Shown: positions 46,901-55,467 of the stretch, in pieces
How positions within the stretch are numbered: position 1 is the stretch's first letter
Layout of the letters: every line of letters begins with the position of its first letter
Source of the DNA: Spirochaetia bacterium
GTDB lineage: Bacteria; Spirochaetota; Spirochaetia; Sphaerochaetales; Sphaerochaetaceae
Reading direction: 5' to 3'
Assembly (NCBI GenBank): GCA_022482625.1
Contig: JAKVOU010000001.1
Span: 434,001 to 498,000 of the forward strand
Length of the DNA: 64,000 nt
Program-made: the position numbers and the translations under genes
The notes under the pieces: generated by a model
What the model saw: the letters and a program-made list of their open reading frames with translations, nothing else
What the model was told of the DNA's origin: nothing
Database searches by the model: none

Positions 46901-49135
46901 TTATTTCAAAGAAAGATCTTCCTCAGACTTGTTATAGATATCAAATCTATTCTTTATGTCAATCTGATTCACAATCCAACCACGAACCATACAAAGTTTG
47001 ATAAAATCGTCTATTCGATTTTCACCAGACATTTCTTTAAGTGTAACGACAACGCCGAATGGTAATCTCCTACCATTTTTGACACGCAGTCTTTCTTTTA
47101 CTTTAATACTAAGACCCCAAGTACCTACGCCATAAACTTTTCGTGGTTTTGGTCTATTTGTAATGATGTCACTTACAAGTTTTATATTGTCCCACTTGCG
47201 ATATAATTTTCGAGCTTCTTCTTCAAAAAGTGGATTAACTCCCATGTCACCTTGCCTGTTTGCATTTATCGATTTAATTGTTGCTTTGCCGTTATCTTCT
47301 TTTACACGTCCAAAGTGAACATCCATTTCTGTACTGGTATAATCAACGCCTTGAGTTCTAAGACACTTTGGAAAATAACAAAGTGTTGCCCTTGCAAAAA
47401 ATGGCTGTTTATTTTTATAAATCGGAATAGGAATGTTATAGGTAAATGTTTCATAAGCATCGCATGTTCCAGTCAGAATAAATCTAATTTCATCATTTGG
47501 AGTTTGGATAATATTTTCAATTCGTTGTGGAACAACACCATAACCAATAGAATGTGACAAAGTATTCATATCCATTCTATTCCATCCTGCAGCTGCATCA
47601 ATAAGTAACGCTTTGGCAACTTCTCTGGTAAAACCCATGTTATATATCAAATATGCCATTTTTCTTGAAATCCAAGGTGCTGAAAACGAAGTGCCCATAA
47701 CGAACCCTTCACCACAAGGAGTGCAGACTTTCATTGGCTGTCCTATGTCTCCTCCATAATAACTGATATCTGGCTTATGAAAGAAAGAAAGAACAGGACC
47801 GACACGATGATATGAGGCAGGTTTATTAGTTAAGTTTACTGAATTAACCACAATAGCATTCAATGAATCCGCAGGAGCACCTATTGGCATCTTCTCTGGG
47901 GAATCATTTCTTTTGTTAGTTCCGGCAATAACAAAAATAATATCGTAATCACTTTGGATCTTATCAAGCTCTGCAGCTTCGGGGGATATAAAGTTCCTAT
48001 TGATCGGCATATCAGAACCAAGTGATAAATTCCAAACCTTTATGTCCTGATTCCTAGCAACAATTTCACGTATTGCTTTCAAAATACTGAAGGAACTAAA
48101 ACGTCCTGCTTTCGCGACACCAAAGTGTTTGACTTTAAACCTACCACAACCATCATCTAATTCAGGATTAATAGTTGGTCCATCAACAATAATAGATGTC
48201 ACCTCTGTTCCATGATTGTAATCTCGAGGCTCAAGTTCAATGCCCTCATCTATCATAGAAACATAAGTAACCCATTCATTGAAATATACTTTTTTATCGA
48301 AAGGTGTATCAATAACACCAACTGTCGGTTCCTGATGGGGCGCTGGAATATCAACGATTTTTGTATTGCTATTACGTGCTTCTTCTGGAGTCACTTCCCT
48401 TAAATCTCGAACTTTCATAGCAATCAGGTAGGGGGCATTTTCTTCTAACAGCTTAATTTCATCCGGCTCCAAACGGATTGTAGTATCATCAATAACTTTT
48501 GCATTTATCATATCAATTCCCAGCTTACTAAGTAAATCTTTAGTGGCAACATCTGTTTTGTAAATGGTTATAATTGAGCGGTCTTCTATGCCCTCAACAT
48601 CCTGGTCAACATCGAATCTTTGCACATAGTAAGCATCCTTAACGACCCTTAAAAAATTAGTCTTTGCAAGTTTTGTGTTTCTGTAGGCTTTGCGTTTTTT
48701 ATTGAGTGATTCAATATCTTCTTGCGTTATCTTTCCTTTGTATTCAGTTTTTACGACATCAATACAGACACTTAACCGATCAATAGACTCTTGCAAATCA
48801 TCTAGCATTACATAATGCGTAAAGACATGTTTTATCGGGTTCTCGCCATCAAATTTTGACCCTCTGATTGAATCGTTTGGATCAGAGGAGCCTTTACATA
48901 ATAAACCTCGAATTCTATTGCTCTTTGCAACAACGTGTTTATAATGTACACTTACAAGAGCACCTTTTATCAATGTATTTTCCTGCCAAAAACGTAGTAT
49001 ATGTTGCAGTTGATTTCTTAAATCCTCAAGATGATTTGATTCAACAAAACCATTTGTAGGCAAACTTGGAGAGCCAGCTTTACTTTGGTTATTTTGCTGT
49101 TGAAATTGACCTTTTAATTGTAATATGTTATTCAC
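46901..49135 (-). CDS. Subtilisin-like (S8) serine protease, IetS-type
   Basis: 744 residues. Catalytic triad: Asp276 (TVGVIDTPFD), His308 (DYNHGTEV), Ser483 (GTSFSAPW); IAGTN (~403-407) is the probable oxyanion region. There is no signal peptide or membrane segment, so it is intracellular. The N-terminal ~270 residues and C-terminal ~200 are not protease fold and are unassigned. The GTG at 49135 abuts the TAA of the AAA+ gene, with AAAGGGG upstream. An AAA+ ATPase followed directly by such a protease matches the ietA-ietS pair, a plasmid-stability module later shown to defend against phage. That this copy is functional is inference. Confidence 0.85.
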   Translation of the reverse strand: MNNILQLKGQFQQQNNQSKAGSPSLPTNGFVESNHLEDLRNQLQHILRFWQENTLIKGALVSVHYKHVVAKSNRIRGLLCKGSSDPNDSIRGSKFDGENPIKHVFTHYVMLDDLQESIDRLSVCIDVVKTEYKGKITQEDIESLNKKRKAYRNTKLAKTNFLRVVKDAYYVQRFDVDQDVEGIEDRSIITIYKTDVATKDLLSKLGIDMINAKVIDDTTIRLEPDEIKLLEENAPYLIAMKVRDLREVTPEEARNSNTKIVDIPAPHQEPTVGVIDTPFDKKVYFNEWVTYVSMIDEGIELEPRDYNHGTEVTSIIVDGPTINPELDDGCGRFKVKHFGVAKAGRFSSFSILKAIREIVARNQDIKVWNLSLGSDMPINRNFISPEAAELDKIQSDYDIIFVIAGTNKRNDSPEKMPIGAPADSLNAIVVNSVNLTNKPASYHRVGPVLSFFHKPDISYYGGDIGQPMKVCTPCGEGFVMGTSFSAPWISRKMAYLIYNMGFTREVAKALLIDAAAGWNRMDMNTLSHSIGYGVVPQRIENIIQTPNDEIRFILTGTCDAYETFTYNIPIPIYKNKQPFFARATLCYFPKCLRTQGVDYTSTEMDVHFGRVKEDNGKATIKSINANRQGDMGVNPLFEEEARKLYRKWDNIKLVSDIITNRPKPRKVYGVGTWGLSIKVKERLRVKNGRRLPFGVVVTLKEMSGENRIDDFIKLCMVRGWIVNQIDIKNRFDIYNKSEEDLSLK

Positions 49136-50176
49136 TTAATTTTTCCCCTTTAAATCTCTGGAAACTTGGCTTTTTGAGACTCCTGTCAGAATCTCTATTT
49201 CTCTCACCGTAAAACCTTGTTTCTGAAGCTTTTTTAGATTGGCTGTTTGCTCTCTGTTTACGGCATAATACAGACGTTTCAGATAATCAAATCCATCGCT
49301 AGGATTACTAAAAGCAATTGCTGTACGAATAATATTCTTTAAATCTCCCGGATACGGAAGAGGATCCAGTAAATTTATTATCTTTCTAAAAAGCCGAACA
49401 TTTCTACCAACACATTTAAATTTGTTTAAAAAGTCATTCATTAGAATTTCGGCAATTTCCAATAGATCTTCTCTGCTATACCGATTAAAGTCTATTGTTG
49501 AATCAAACCGCCTTATCAAGGCTTTATCGAAATGTTCGAATAGATTTGTTGTTGCAATTAAAACAATCCGATCATCCAAACGATCAAGTCCTTTCAAAAT
49601 TGTAGAAGTAGCTCTACCCATTTCACGTAAATCGTTGGAATTAGTACGATCCATTGCAATCGAATCGATTTCATCAAACAGGATAAGTACTTTTTCAGGG
49701 TGAGCAAAGCTGTTAATCTCCTTAAAGAGTGAATCAATGTTTTTTTGCGTTTGGCCAAGTTTGCTATCGATTACAATGGAAAAATTCACAGAATATAATT
49801 CTCGTTCCAAAATACGAGCAACTTGTTTTGCTGTTTCAGTCTTTCCGGTTCCTGGAGCACCTTGGAATAGAAATTTATTAATTCCCAAATTACGTCCTAC
49901 GGCATTTACCAAGCCAATTATATCTTTTTCAAGAGAATCAGGTAACGGGAGCGGTGTGTTACTAACATTTAATTTTTCAAAAAAGCCAGAAGGACTCTCG
50001 CTCATTTGAGGAATGAATGTATTTGCATCTGACAACAGAGCCATAATATATTCGGCTAACTGAGAATCTCCTGCAGAATCAAAGTCTTTAGCAATTTCAT
50101 ATGCTTCACTCCTAAAACCTGCATCATTTTCTTCTGCATGGTACTTTATTAAATTAATTATGTTCTTCTTTTTCAT
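49136..50176 (-). CDS. AAA+ ATPase, IetA-type, with C-terminal helix-turn-helix
   Basis: 346 residues. Walker A GAPGTGKT (106-113), Walker B LILFDE (164-169), sensor-1 Asn211 in IATTN, arginine finger RRFD (222-225). Residues ~319-341 (GFTVREIEILTGVSKSQVSR) read as a helix-turn-helix at the very C-terminus. It is the first gene of a two-gene operon with the S8 protease. In the ietAS pair the ATPase restrains the protease; here that is inferred from the arrangement. Base composition is clearly more A/T-rich than the flanking core genes. AAGGGGCG precedes the ATG. Confidence 0.87.
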   Translation of the reverse strand: MKKKNIINLIKYHAEENDAGFRSEAYEIAKDFDSAGDSQLAEYIMALLSDANTFIPQMSESPSGFFEKLNVSNTPLPLPDSLEKDIIGLVNAVGRNLGINKFLFQGAPGTGKTETAKQVARILERELYSVNFSIVIDSKLGQTQKNIDSLFKEINSFAHPEKVLILFDEIDSIAMDRTNSNDLREMGRATSTILKGLDRLDDRIVLIATTNLFEHFDKALIRRFDSTIDFNRYSREDLLEIAEILMNDFLNKFKCVGRNVRLFRKIINLLDPLPYPGDLKNIIRTAIAFSNPSDGFDYLKRLYYAVNREQTANLKKLQKQGFTVREIEILTGVSKSQVSRDLKGKN

Positions 50177-50206
50177 ATAGAGACGCCCCTTGTAAAATTC
50201 AATCTC

Positions 50207-50247
50207 AGTATATCACATATGGGACAAAAGTCAATATATTGGGACAA
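50207..50247 (-). promoter_or_regulatory. Promoter with two direct-repeat operators for the AAA+/S8 operon
   Basis: On the minus strand: TTGACT (50234-50229), 16-bp spacer, TATACT (50212-50207). The 8-mer TTGTCCCA occurs twice, at 50227-50220 inside the spacer and at 50247-50240 just upstream of the -35, exactly 20 bp apart. Repeats on one helix face across a promoter suggest repressor binding; the HTH of the AAA+ protein is a candidate. Confidence 0.7.
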
Positions 50248-51035
50248 TTTTTCAATTTATTCAGCTTGACTTTCTGCATCATCTATCAAAACAGCTTATA
50301 TAGTCTACACTAATTTTTATAGCTGAAATGACTACCCACGACAAAGCTTCAAAACGCTTTAGCTTGACTCGAAAAGAACATCTGTTTTCTTACTATGTAT
50401 TAAGATAATGTCATTAGTGCTCTATAGTTTTCATTGCACAAAACATACATGAGGACTTCTCTCATAACTACAATAGCCAAAAACGACATTGATTGCGAGC
50501 CCTACAACTCATATAGCGAGAAACTTATCAAATTTTAAGGTATTACCAGAATAGTAGTTCTCCAAGAACTTCAGTCAGCAGACATAGTTGTGGAACGACA
50601 GAACGAGTATAGCAGCAGCAAACAAGGTTATTCTCAACTCACAAAACAGGAGAAATGCCCAATGGAATTGCTGATCAGTTCATAGAGACCTTCGTTCCCA
50701 GAAAGTAAACAAAAAAAGTGATTGACAAAAACAAATAGGTAAAAAAAATCATAAGACGGTCTGGATATACTTGTATTGGCAAAAAGCTACTCAACCAGCT
50801 GCAAAACTTCAGTTATTTTGATAAAAACGTTCTTGCTAATTTATTACTGAGGTTGCAAGCAAAAAGGGCTCATTACCCATAATCATTGTAATAAATAGTA
50901 AAATCATTTGGAGCATCTTATACCGGATATTACAAACATATAAAACGGAGAAATCGCACCGTCATACAAAAATTGACGTATAACCAATGACAGGCAATGC
51001 AAAACACCATACAATTTTTCCGATTCGGCATTGCA
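50248..51035. other. Non-coding A/T-rich stretch between island modules
   Basis: About 790 bases. I see no open frame of protein-like composition, no tRNA and no strong hairpin. It probably consists of decayed sequence between the ietAS-like operon and the toxin-antitoxin remnant. Confidence 0.5.
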
Positions 51036-51242
51036 TTATTTACTGAACAAAACGCTGTGAGTCCCGATGCGTGCCAGTATCAGTACAAGAATATCATTCC
51101 CTACACGATACACAAGCAACCAGTCGCTTTGAATATGATATTTCCGACGCTCTATCGATTTAATAGTGCGTGATTGCGGTTTGTTTCGGGAAGCGACTCG
51201 CCTTTGGCAAGCAGGCAAATGCTATTGTCCAGCAGATCCATG
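51036..51242 (-). pseudogene. YafQ/RelE-type toxin remnant
   Basis: Two frames make up the C-terminal two thirds of a YafQ-like mRNA interferase. MDLLDNSICLLAKGESLPET then NRNHALLN lies in one frame from 51242 and meets a stop. YHIQSDWLLVYRVGNDILVL then ILARIGTHSVLF lies in another and ends at 51036. Real YafQ toxins are ~90 residues with the same HxxPDWLLIY...RTGTHSDLF order. The N-terminal part and the middle glycine-rich link are missing or frameshifted. Not functional. Confidence 0.7.
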
Positions 51243-51283
51243 CTTCACCCACGCCTCATCTCCAGCTTGTAATCCTTCTTGAA

Positions 51284-51472
51284 TCATGAAGTCAAAACAA
51301 TTCCAACTTCATTTTTAAGTTCCCGCAACGATTCTTCTACATCGCTGTAGTGCTTTACATTGGAATCTCGGACAGTACATTCAGCTTCTTGCATAGTGTC
51401 AATGGTAACAGCATTCGGTGTGTTGAGCACCACATCAAACGGAAAAACACCCAATCGAAGCGACTGTATCAA
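51284..51472 (-). pseudogene. DinJ/RelB-type antitoxin remnant
   Basis: QSLRLGVFPFDV, then NTPNAVTIDTMQEAE and NVKHYSDVEESLRELK, is the C-terminal half of a DinJ/RelB antitoxin, just upstream of the YafQ remnant as expected. The N-terminal ribbon-helix-helix DNA-binding part is gone; sequence similarity stops right beside the TetR operator at 51488, pointing to a deletion or replacement junction near 51,475. Confidence 0.65.
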
Positions 51473-51487
51473 GATATAAAAAACTAT

Positions 51488-51513
51488 ATTAATGACTGAC
51501 GTCAGTCATTAAT
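51488..51513. promoter_or_regulatory. Perfect 26-bp palindromic operator for the TetR regulator
   Basis: ATTAATGACTGAC followed by its exact reverse complement, 16 bp before the tetR ATG at 51530. Long perfect palindromes in this position are typical TetR operators, so autorepression of tetR and the cotranscribed hydrolase is expected. Confidence 0.85.
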
Positions 51514-51529
51514 TATATGGAGGATTTGT

Positions 51530-52177
51530 ATGTCTAGACCGGCAGTAACCAAAAAGGAAGATATCATTGCAGCAGCACTGGCAATGTTCAGAAAAAAAGG
51601 AGTGAACAATACCACTGTGAGCGATATTGCAAAGGAAGCTCATGTCGCACAAGGCACATTCTATAACTACTTCCGGTCAAAAGACGACATATTTGCAGAA
51701 GTATTGGAAAAAGCTACGGAACATACCCTTGAGGAAACACAGAAAACAGTACAGAAAGAAGATATCGGCCCTGTTGAAAAACTGAAGCTTCTGGTACAAC
51801 AGGATTTCATGATGAACCGTCGGAATGACAGTCTGTTCGATGTACTGCATGAACCCAGGTATGCCTATGCCCATCAGAAATATATCGTAAACCGTATACT
51901 GAAGCTGAAACCGATCTGTGCAGGGCTGATCAGGCAAAGCGTTGATGCAGGATACTTCGACACACCTTATCCTGAAGAAACGGCTTTGCTTCTGCTGACA
52001 ACCCAGAAATTTGTATTTGACCCGGCTTTTTTCCATTTGGATGGAACTGAAATACTTAAGATGATAGCACCTTTCGGAAATTTTGTAGAACGTGTCCTCG
52101 GCGCAAAACATGATCCAACTATGGAAAAGGACTGGAAACAGAATATCTTACAATATTTTGGAGATGGCATAAAATGA
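51530..52177 (+). CDS. TetR/AcrR family transcriptional regulator
   Basis: 215 residues. N-terminal HTH about residues 10-56: KKEDIIAAALAMFRKKGVNN, TTVSDIAKEAHVAQGTFYNYF. The ligand-binding C-domain is all helical and unassigned. TGGAGG precedes the ATG. It overlaps the alpha/beta hydrolase by 4 nt, so the hydrolase is very likely its target and the hydrolase substrate a possible inducer. Confidence 0.93.
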   Translation: MSRPAVTKKEDIIAAALAMFRKKGVNNTTVSDIAKEAHVAQGTFYNYFRSKDDIFAEVLEKATEHTLEETQKTVQKEDIGPVEKLKLLVQQDFMMNRRNDSLFDVLHEPRYAYAHQKYIVNRILKLKPICAGLIRQSVDAGYFDTPYPEETALLLLTTQKFVFDPAFFHLDGTEILKMIAPFGNFVERVLGAKHDPTMEKDWKQNILQYFGDGIK

Positions 52178-53415
52178 AATTCGATATCAAGGATGAACAA
52201 TTGGCATTCCAGGCACTCAGGATGTTAAGTGAAGTCTCCTCAGGACAGGCCGATGTGAACGAAGTCATGGATACTGCACAAGAAATCGAAGGTGGCAACT
52301 ATGAAAGCTGGTACCAGGAATGGACAAAAACAGCAGACAGAGTACGGAATATTGCCGACGTTTTTCTAGCCCAAGGCCATTATGTCAGTGCTGCCGAAAC
52401 CTATTTACGGGCTTCCAACTATTACCGTGCCGCTGGCTTTTACCGTGGCGTGCTGATTGTTGAAGGATGCAACGCTGAAACGAAGCACAGACTTGAACAA
52501 CTGGATATTTTGGCTTTGGATTGCTTTTCACAAGTAATCCGATACGGAAACACAGCGATTGAGCCAGTAGAAGTTCCCTATGGGAACACGACACTTCCCG
52601 GTCATTTTTACAGGGTTCCGGCAAAAGAAGACAGCAAATCCGCCCCTACCCTCATCATGATGAATGGCTATGACGGTACAAAGGAAGAACTATATGGCTT
52701 CGCGCTTGCAGCGCTTAAGCGTGGCATGAACTGTTTCACGTTCGAAGGTCCGGGTCAAGGGGAAATGATCCGTAAAAAAGGCATCCCGTTCCGTCCTGAC
52801 TGGGAAAATGTCGTAACACCTGTCATTGATCATCTGATTGTAAAGTTAGGTGTCAACCCAGACAATATCATACTCTGGGGAGAAAGCATGGGAGGCTATC
52901 TTGCTCCCAGGGCAGCTGCCTTTGACCATCGGATAGCAGCCTGTGTTGCAAACAGCGGAATCTATGATTTCATAGGGTGCCATGCACCGGAGGGAATGGG
53001 CCGGCATACCTTTTTTGAGGCAATTTCCCACGCATCAGAGACGGAAATAGAGACCGCCCTGCAAGTACCCCTGTCCCATCCACAGGTCGACTGGGCATTC
53101 AAGCATGGAATGTACGTATTTGGTGCAACAAACCTGAAAGACTTTCTGTTGAAAGCAAAGGAGTATTATCTTGAGGGAAGTGCATCGCAAATAAAATGCC
53201 CGACACTTGTAACGGACAGTAAAAATGAAACCAATTTCCCAGGAGAGGCCAAGAAACTCTACGCATCACTACGTTGTCCGAAGGATTATCTGCTTTTTAC
53301 AAAGCAACAAGGTACTGCCGAACACTGTCAGCAAGGCGCAAAGATCTATGCAACAGGCTGTATCTTCAACTGGATTGAAGACCATCTTCCGAAGAGTTGC
53401 GAGCAACAAGCTTGA
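52174..53415 (+). CDS. FrsA/DUF1100-like alpha/beta hydrolase
   Basis: 413 residues. A helical N-terminal domain (~1-120) is followed by an alpha/beta-hydrolase core resembling 2,6-dihydroxypseudo-oxynicotine hydrolase and acyl-peptidase relatives. It has PTLIMMNGYDGTKEE (oxyanion hole), FEGPGQGEM and nucleophile Ser in WGESMGGYL. The acidic residue lies in VTDSKNE and His in GTAEHCQ near the C-terminus. Substrate unknown. Cytoplasmic; controlled with tetR. Confidence 0.87.
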   Translation: MKFDIKDEQLAFQALRMLSEVSSGQADVNEVMDTAQEIEGGNYESWYQEWTKTADRVRNIADVFLAQGHYVSAAETYLRASNYYRAAGFYRGVLIVEGCNAETKHRLEQLDILALDCFSQVIRYGNTAIEPVEVPYGNTTLPGHFYRVPAKEDSKSAPTLIMMNGYDGTKEELYGFALAALKRGMNCFTFEGPGQGEMIRKKGIPFRPDWENVVTPVIDHLIVKLGVNPDNIILWGESMGGYLAPRAAAFDHRIAACVANSGIYDFIGCHAPEGMGRHTFFEAISHASETEIETALQVPLSHPQVDWAFKHGMYVFGATNLKDFLLKAKEYYLEGSASQIKCPTLVTDSKNETNFPGEAKKLYASLRCPKDYLLFTKQQGTAEHCQQGAKIYATGCIFNWIEDHLPKSCEQQA

Positions 53416-53497
53416 CAACGGATGGCCTTTGATGGGATTGTTGGAACATATGGTGATTGCACGCATCAAAAGTGATGTTACAGAGAGGAACACGTAA

Positions 53498-53906
53498 ATG
53501 AAAAATGAAAGCATAGACCATGGCAAAGCTTTTGACTGGGGTAATACATCAAAGGATTACGCAAAATACCGTGATATCTACCCAAAAGAATTTTACAAGA
53601 AGATAGTTGACTTAGGTCTTTGTATTTCCGGGCAAAGTGTCCTTGACCTCGGCACAGGCACCGGAGGGAGCATCAGACTACCTGGACTGCGTGGATTGCC
53701 ATGCATGTGACCTGGAACTCCCGTTCACACGTGAGAGTTGGCATGGCCGGATCGTGGCCTGCCGTGGCATAGGAGCTTCTTCATTGCCTCAGGATAAAAT
53801 CAATGCCTTCAAGAAAGAGCATCTCGAGTATATGCAGACTGTACCGGAATGTTTTACCATTCCGCACTATGTGACAATGCTGGATTTCAAGGCAAAGGCT
53901 CTTTGA
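53498..53906 (+). pseudogene. Class I SAM methyltransferase with internal deletion
   Basis: The N-terminal part (DWGNTSKDYAKYRDIYPKEF, then VLDLGTGTGG, the SAM-binding motif I) is in one frame from the ATG at 53498. It then switches near 53,665 to another frame that carries the C-terminal part, LPFTRESWHGRIVACRGIGA to HYVTMLDFKAKAL. The ~130 residues that should lie between, holding the rest of the Rossmann fold, are absent. The gene is therefore inactive. Confidence 0.8.
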
Positions 53907-54087
53907 TTATCCTAGCATGAGAAAATCTCTATATGCATAGGCAGATGTTTCAAGAACTCAAGCCAGCATCGGCAGTAAAAGGCTCGTCCGTGTTACAAGT
54001 CAAGCCGGCTGAGACAGAATGGGACCATCTCCTGGCATATCGATCGATCAATGATGGAAAAAACAGATCAATAGGAAGGACCATATC

Positions 54088-54792
54088 ATGAAAATTGGAA
54101 TGATCGGAGGAATCGGGCCAGAATCGACCGTGGATTACTATCAGCGCCTCATAAGACTCTATCAGAAAAACATAAGCAGCAACGAGTATCCTGGAATCAT
54201 CATCAACAGCATCAATATGACGGCTATGTTGAAATTCATTTCAGATGACGATCGGAAGGGGTTGATCACTATGCTGTCCGATGCTGTCCATTCGCTGTAC
54301 AAAGCCGGTGCAGATCTCGCGTTCATTGCGTCCAATACACCGCATATTGTCTTTGATGAAGTCCAGAGGATATCTCCTATTCCACTCGTCAGCATCGTAG
54401 AAGCAACAAGAATGAAGGCTGAGCAGCTCAGTCTGAAGAAGATAGGTCTGCTTGGAACGCTGTTTACCATGCAAAGCAGTTATTATCAGGATGAATTCAA
54501 CCACAGCAACATTGAGGTCATAGTCCCTGATGAAGTTGAAAAGCAATACATCCAGCAGAAGTTGTTTTCGGAAATTGAACAAGGCGTATTTCTGGAAGAA
54601 ACGAAAAATGGCCTTCTGAAAATCATCAGGAGGTTGATAGCCGAAAAATCAATAGACGGTGTGGTATTGGGATGTACGGAACTTCCGCTGATTCTGACGG
54701 AAAGTGAATATGGTATTCCTTTCCTGAATACGACTGAGATCCATGCACAACAGATTTTTGAAAAATACATGGAATTGAGCAGGAAAGCATAA
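54088..54792 (+). CDS. Aspartate/glutamate racemase family protein lacking the first catalytic Cys
   Basis: PLP-independent racemases use two cysteines. Here the second is present (VVLGCTELPL) but the first site reads IASNTPH, with Ser82 replacing the usual Cys. Similar single-Cys members, such as E. coli YgeA, have a Thr there and a restricted specificity. 234 residues, starting MKIGMIGGIGPESTVDYY. AAGGACC lies upstream. Whether it racemises aspartate, glutamate or another amino acid cannot be told. Confidence 0.85.
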   Translation: MKIGMIGGIGPESTVDYYQRLIRLYQKNISSNEYPGIIINSINMTAMLKFISDDDRKGLITMLSDAVHSLYKAGADLAFIASNTPHIVFDEVQRISPIPLVSIVEATRMKAEQLSLKKIGLLGTLFTMQSSYYQDEFNHSNIEVIVPDEVEKQYIQQKLFSEIEQGVFLEETKNGLLKIIRRLIAEKSIDGVVLGCTELPLILTESEYGIPFLNTTEIHAQQIFEKYMELSRKA

Positions 54793-54948
54793 CAGAAGGC
54801 AAATCACACCTACGCCTTTCCATAGCAGACAAGTCAATTCTTATCAAAAAGACAAGCTTACTCAGATAAGAGCTCCTTTCAACATCGGTATGCATATTCT
54901 TTTTTTTCTGCTATACTTGGTGCAATCTAATCAAAGCTGGAGGACCGC

Positions 54949-55467
54949 ATGTCAAAGATTCTCTTCGTAGTGGATATGCAGAATGATTTCATCGACGGGG
55001 TTCTCGGAAGCCCTGCCGCCGTCGCTATCATCAAACCGATGGCACAGTTTCTTGCAACATTCCAAGGGACTGTCTACTTTACCCAGGACACACATCCGAA
55101 GGATTGCTACGGCACTACGCTGGAAGGCAAAACCCTTCCACTTCATTGTGAACCTACAAGCAATGGCTGGCAGATTGCATCCCAACTGGCACCATATGTC
55201 CAGAAAGATCATACCATAGAAAAAAACACCTTCGGAAGTCTGGAACTGCCCGATTATATCACAAAGGAAACCGACGAAGTCTTTTTCTGCGGTGTCTGTA
55301 CCGATATCTGTGTAGTCAGCAATGCATTGCTTCTCAGGGCAACATATCCTGACCTTCCTATTACGGTCTATGGTGATCTTTGCGCAGGTAGCAGCGAGGC
55401 AAGGCATCAGGCAGCTCTTTCCGTGATGGCCAGCTGCATGATCAGCATCAGGCAGGCAGGAAAATGA
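54949..55467 (+). CDS. pncA: Nicotinamidase / isochorismatase-family hydrolase
   Basis: Deamidates nicotinamide to nicotinate for NAD salvage if the assignment is right. 172 residues. Catalytic Asp in VVDMQNDF, metal ligands in DTHPKD, Lys in IEKNTFGS and nucleophile Cys in GVCTDICVVSNALL. TGGAGG precedes the ATG, and a TATACT -10-like box lies at 54912-54917. The stop overlaps hydF by 4 nt. Confidence 0.82.
   Translation: MSKILFVVDMQNDFIDGVLGSPAAVAIIKPMAQFLATFQGTVYFTQDTHPKDCYGTTLEGKTLPLHCEPTSNGWQIASQLAPYVQKDHTIEKNTFGSLELPDYITKETDEVFFCGVCTDICVVSNALLLRATYPDLPITVYGDLCAGSSEARHQAALSVMASCMISIRQAGK

Noticed and set aside
53416-53497. Short frame ending just before the methyltransferase ATG
   Set aside because: It is only a tail of a frame running out of the hydrolase gene, has no start of its own and matches nothing I know.
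53907-54087. Possible gene between the methyltransferase remnant and the racemase
   Set aside because: Fewer than 180 bases, no open frame with a start and ribosome-binding site.
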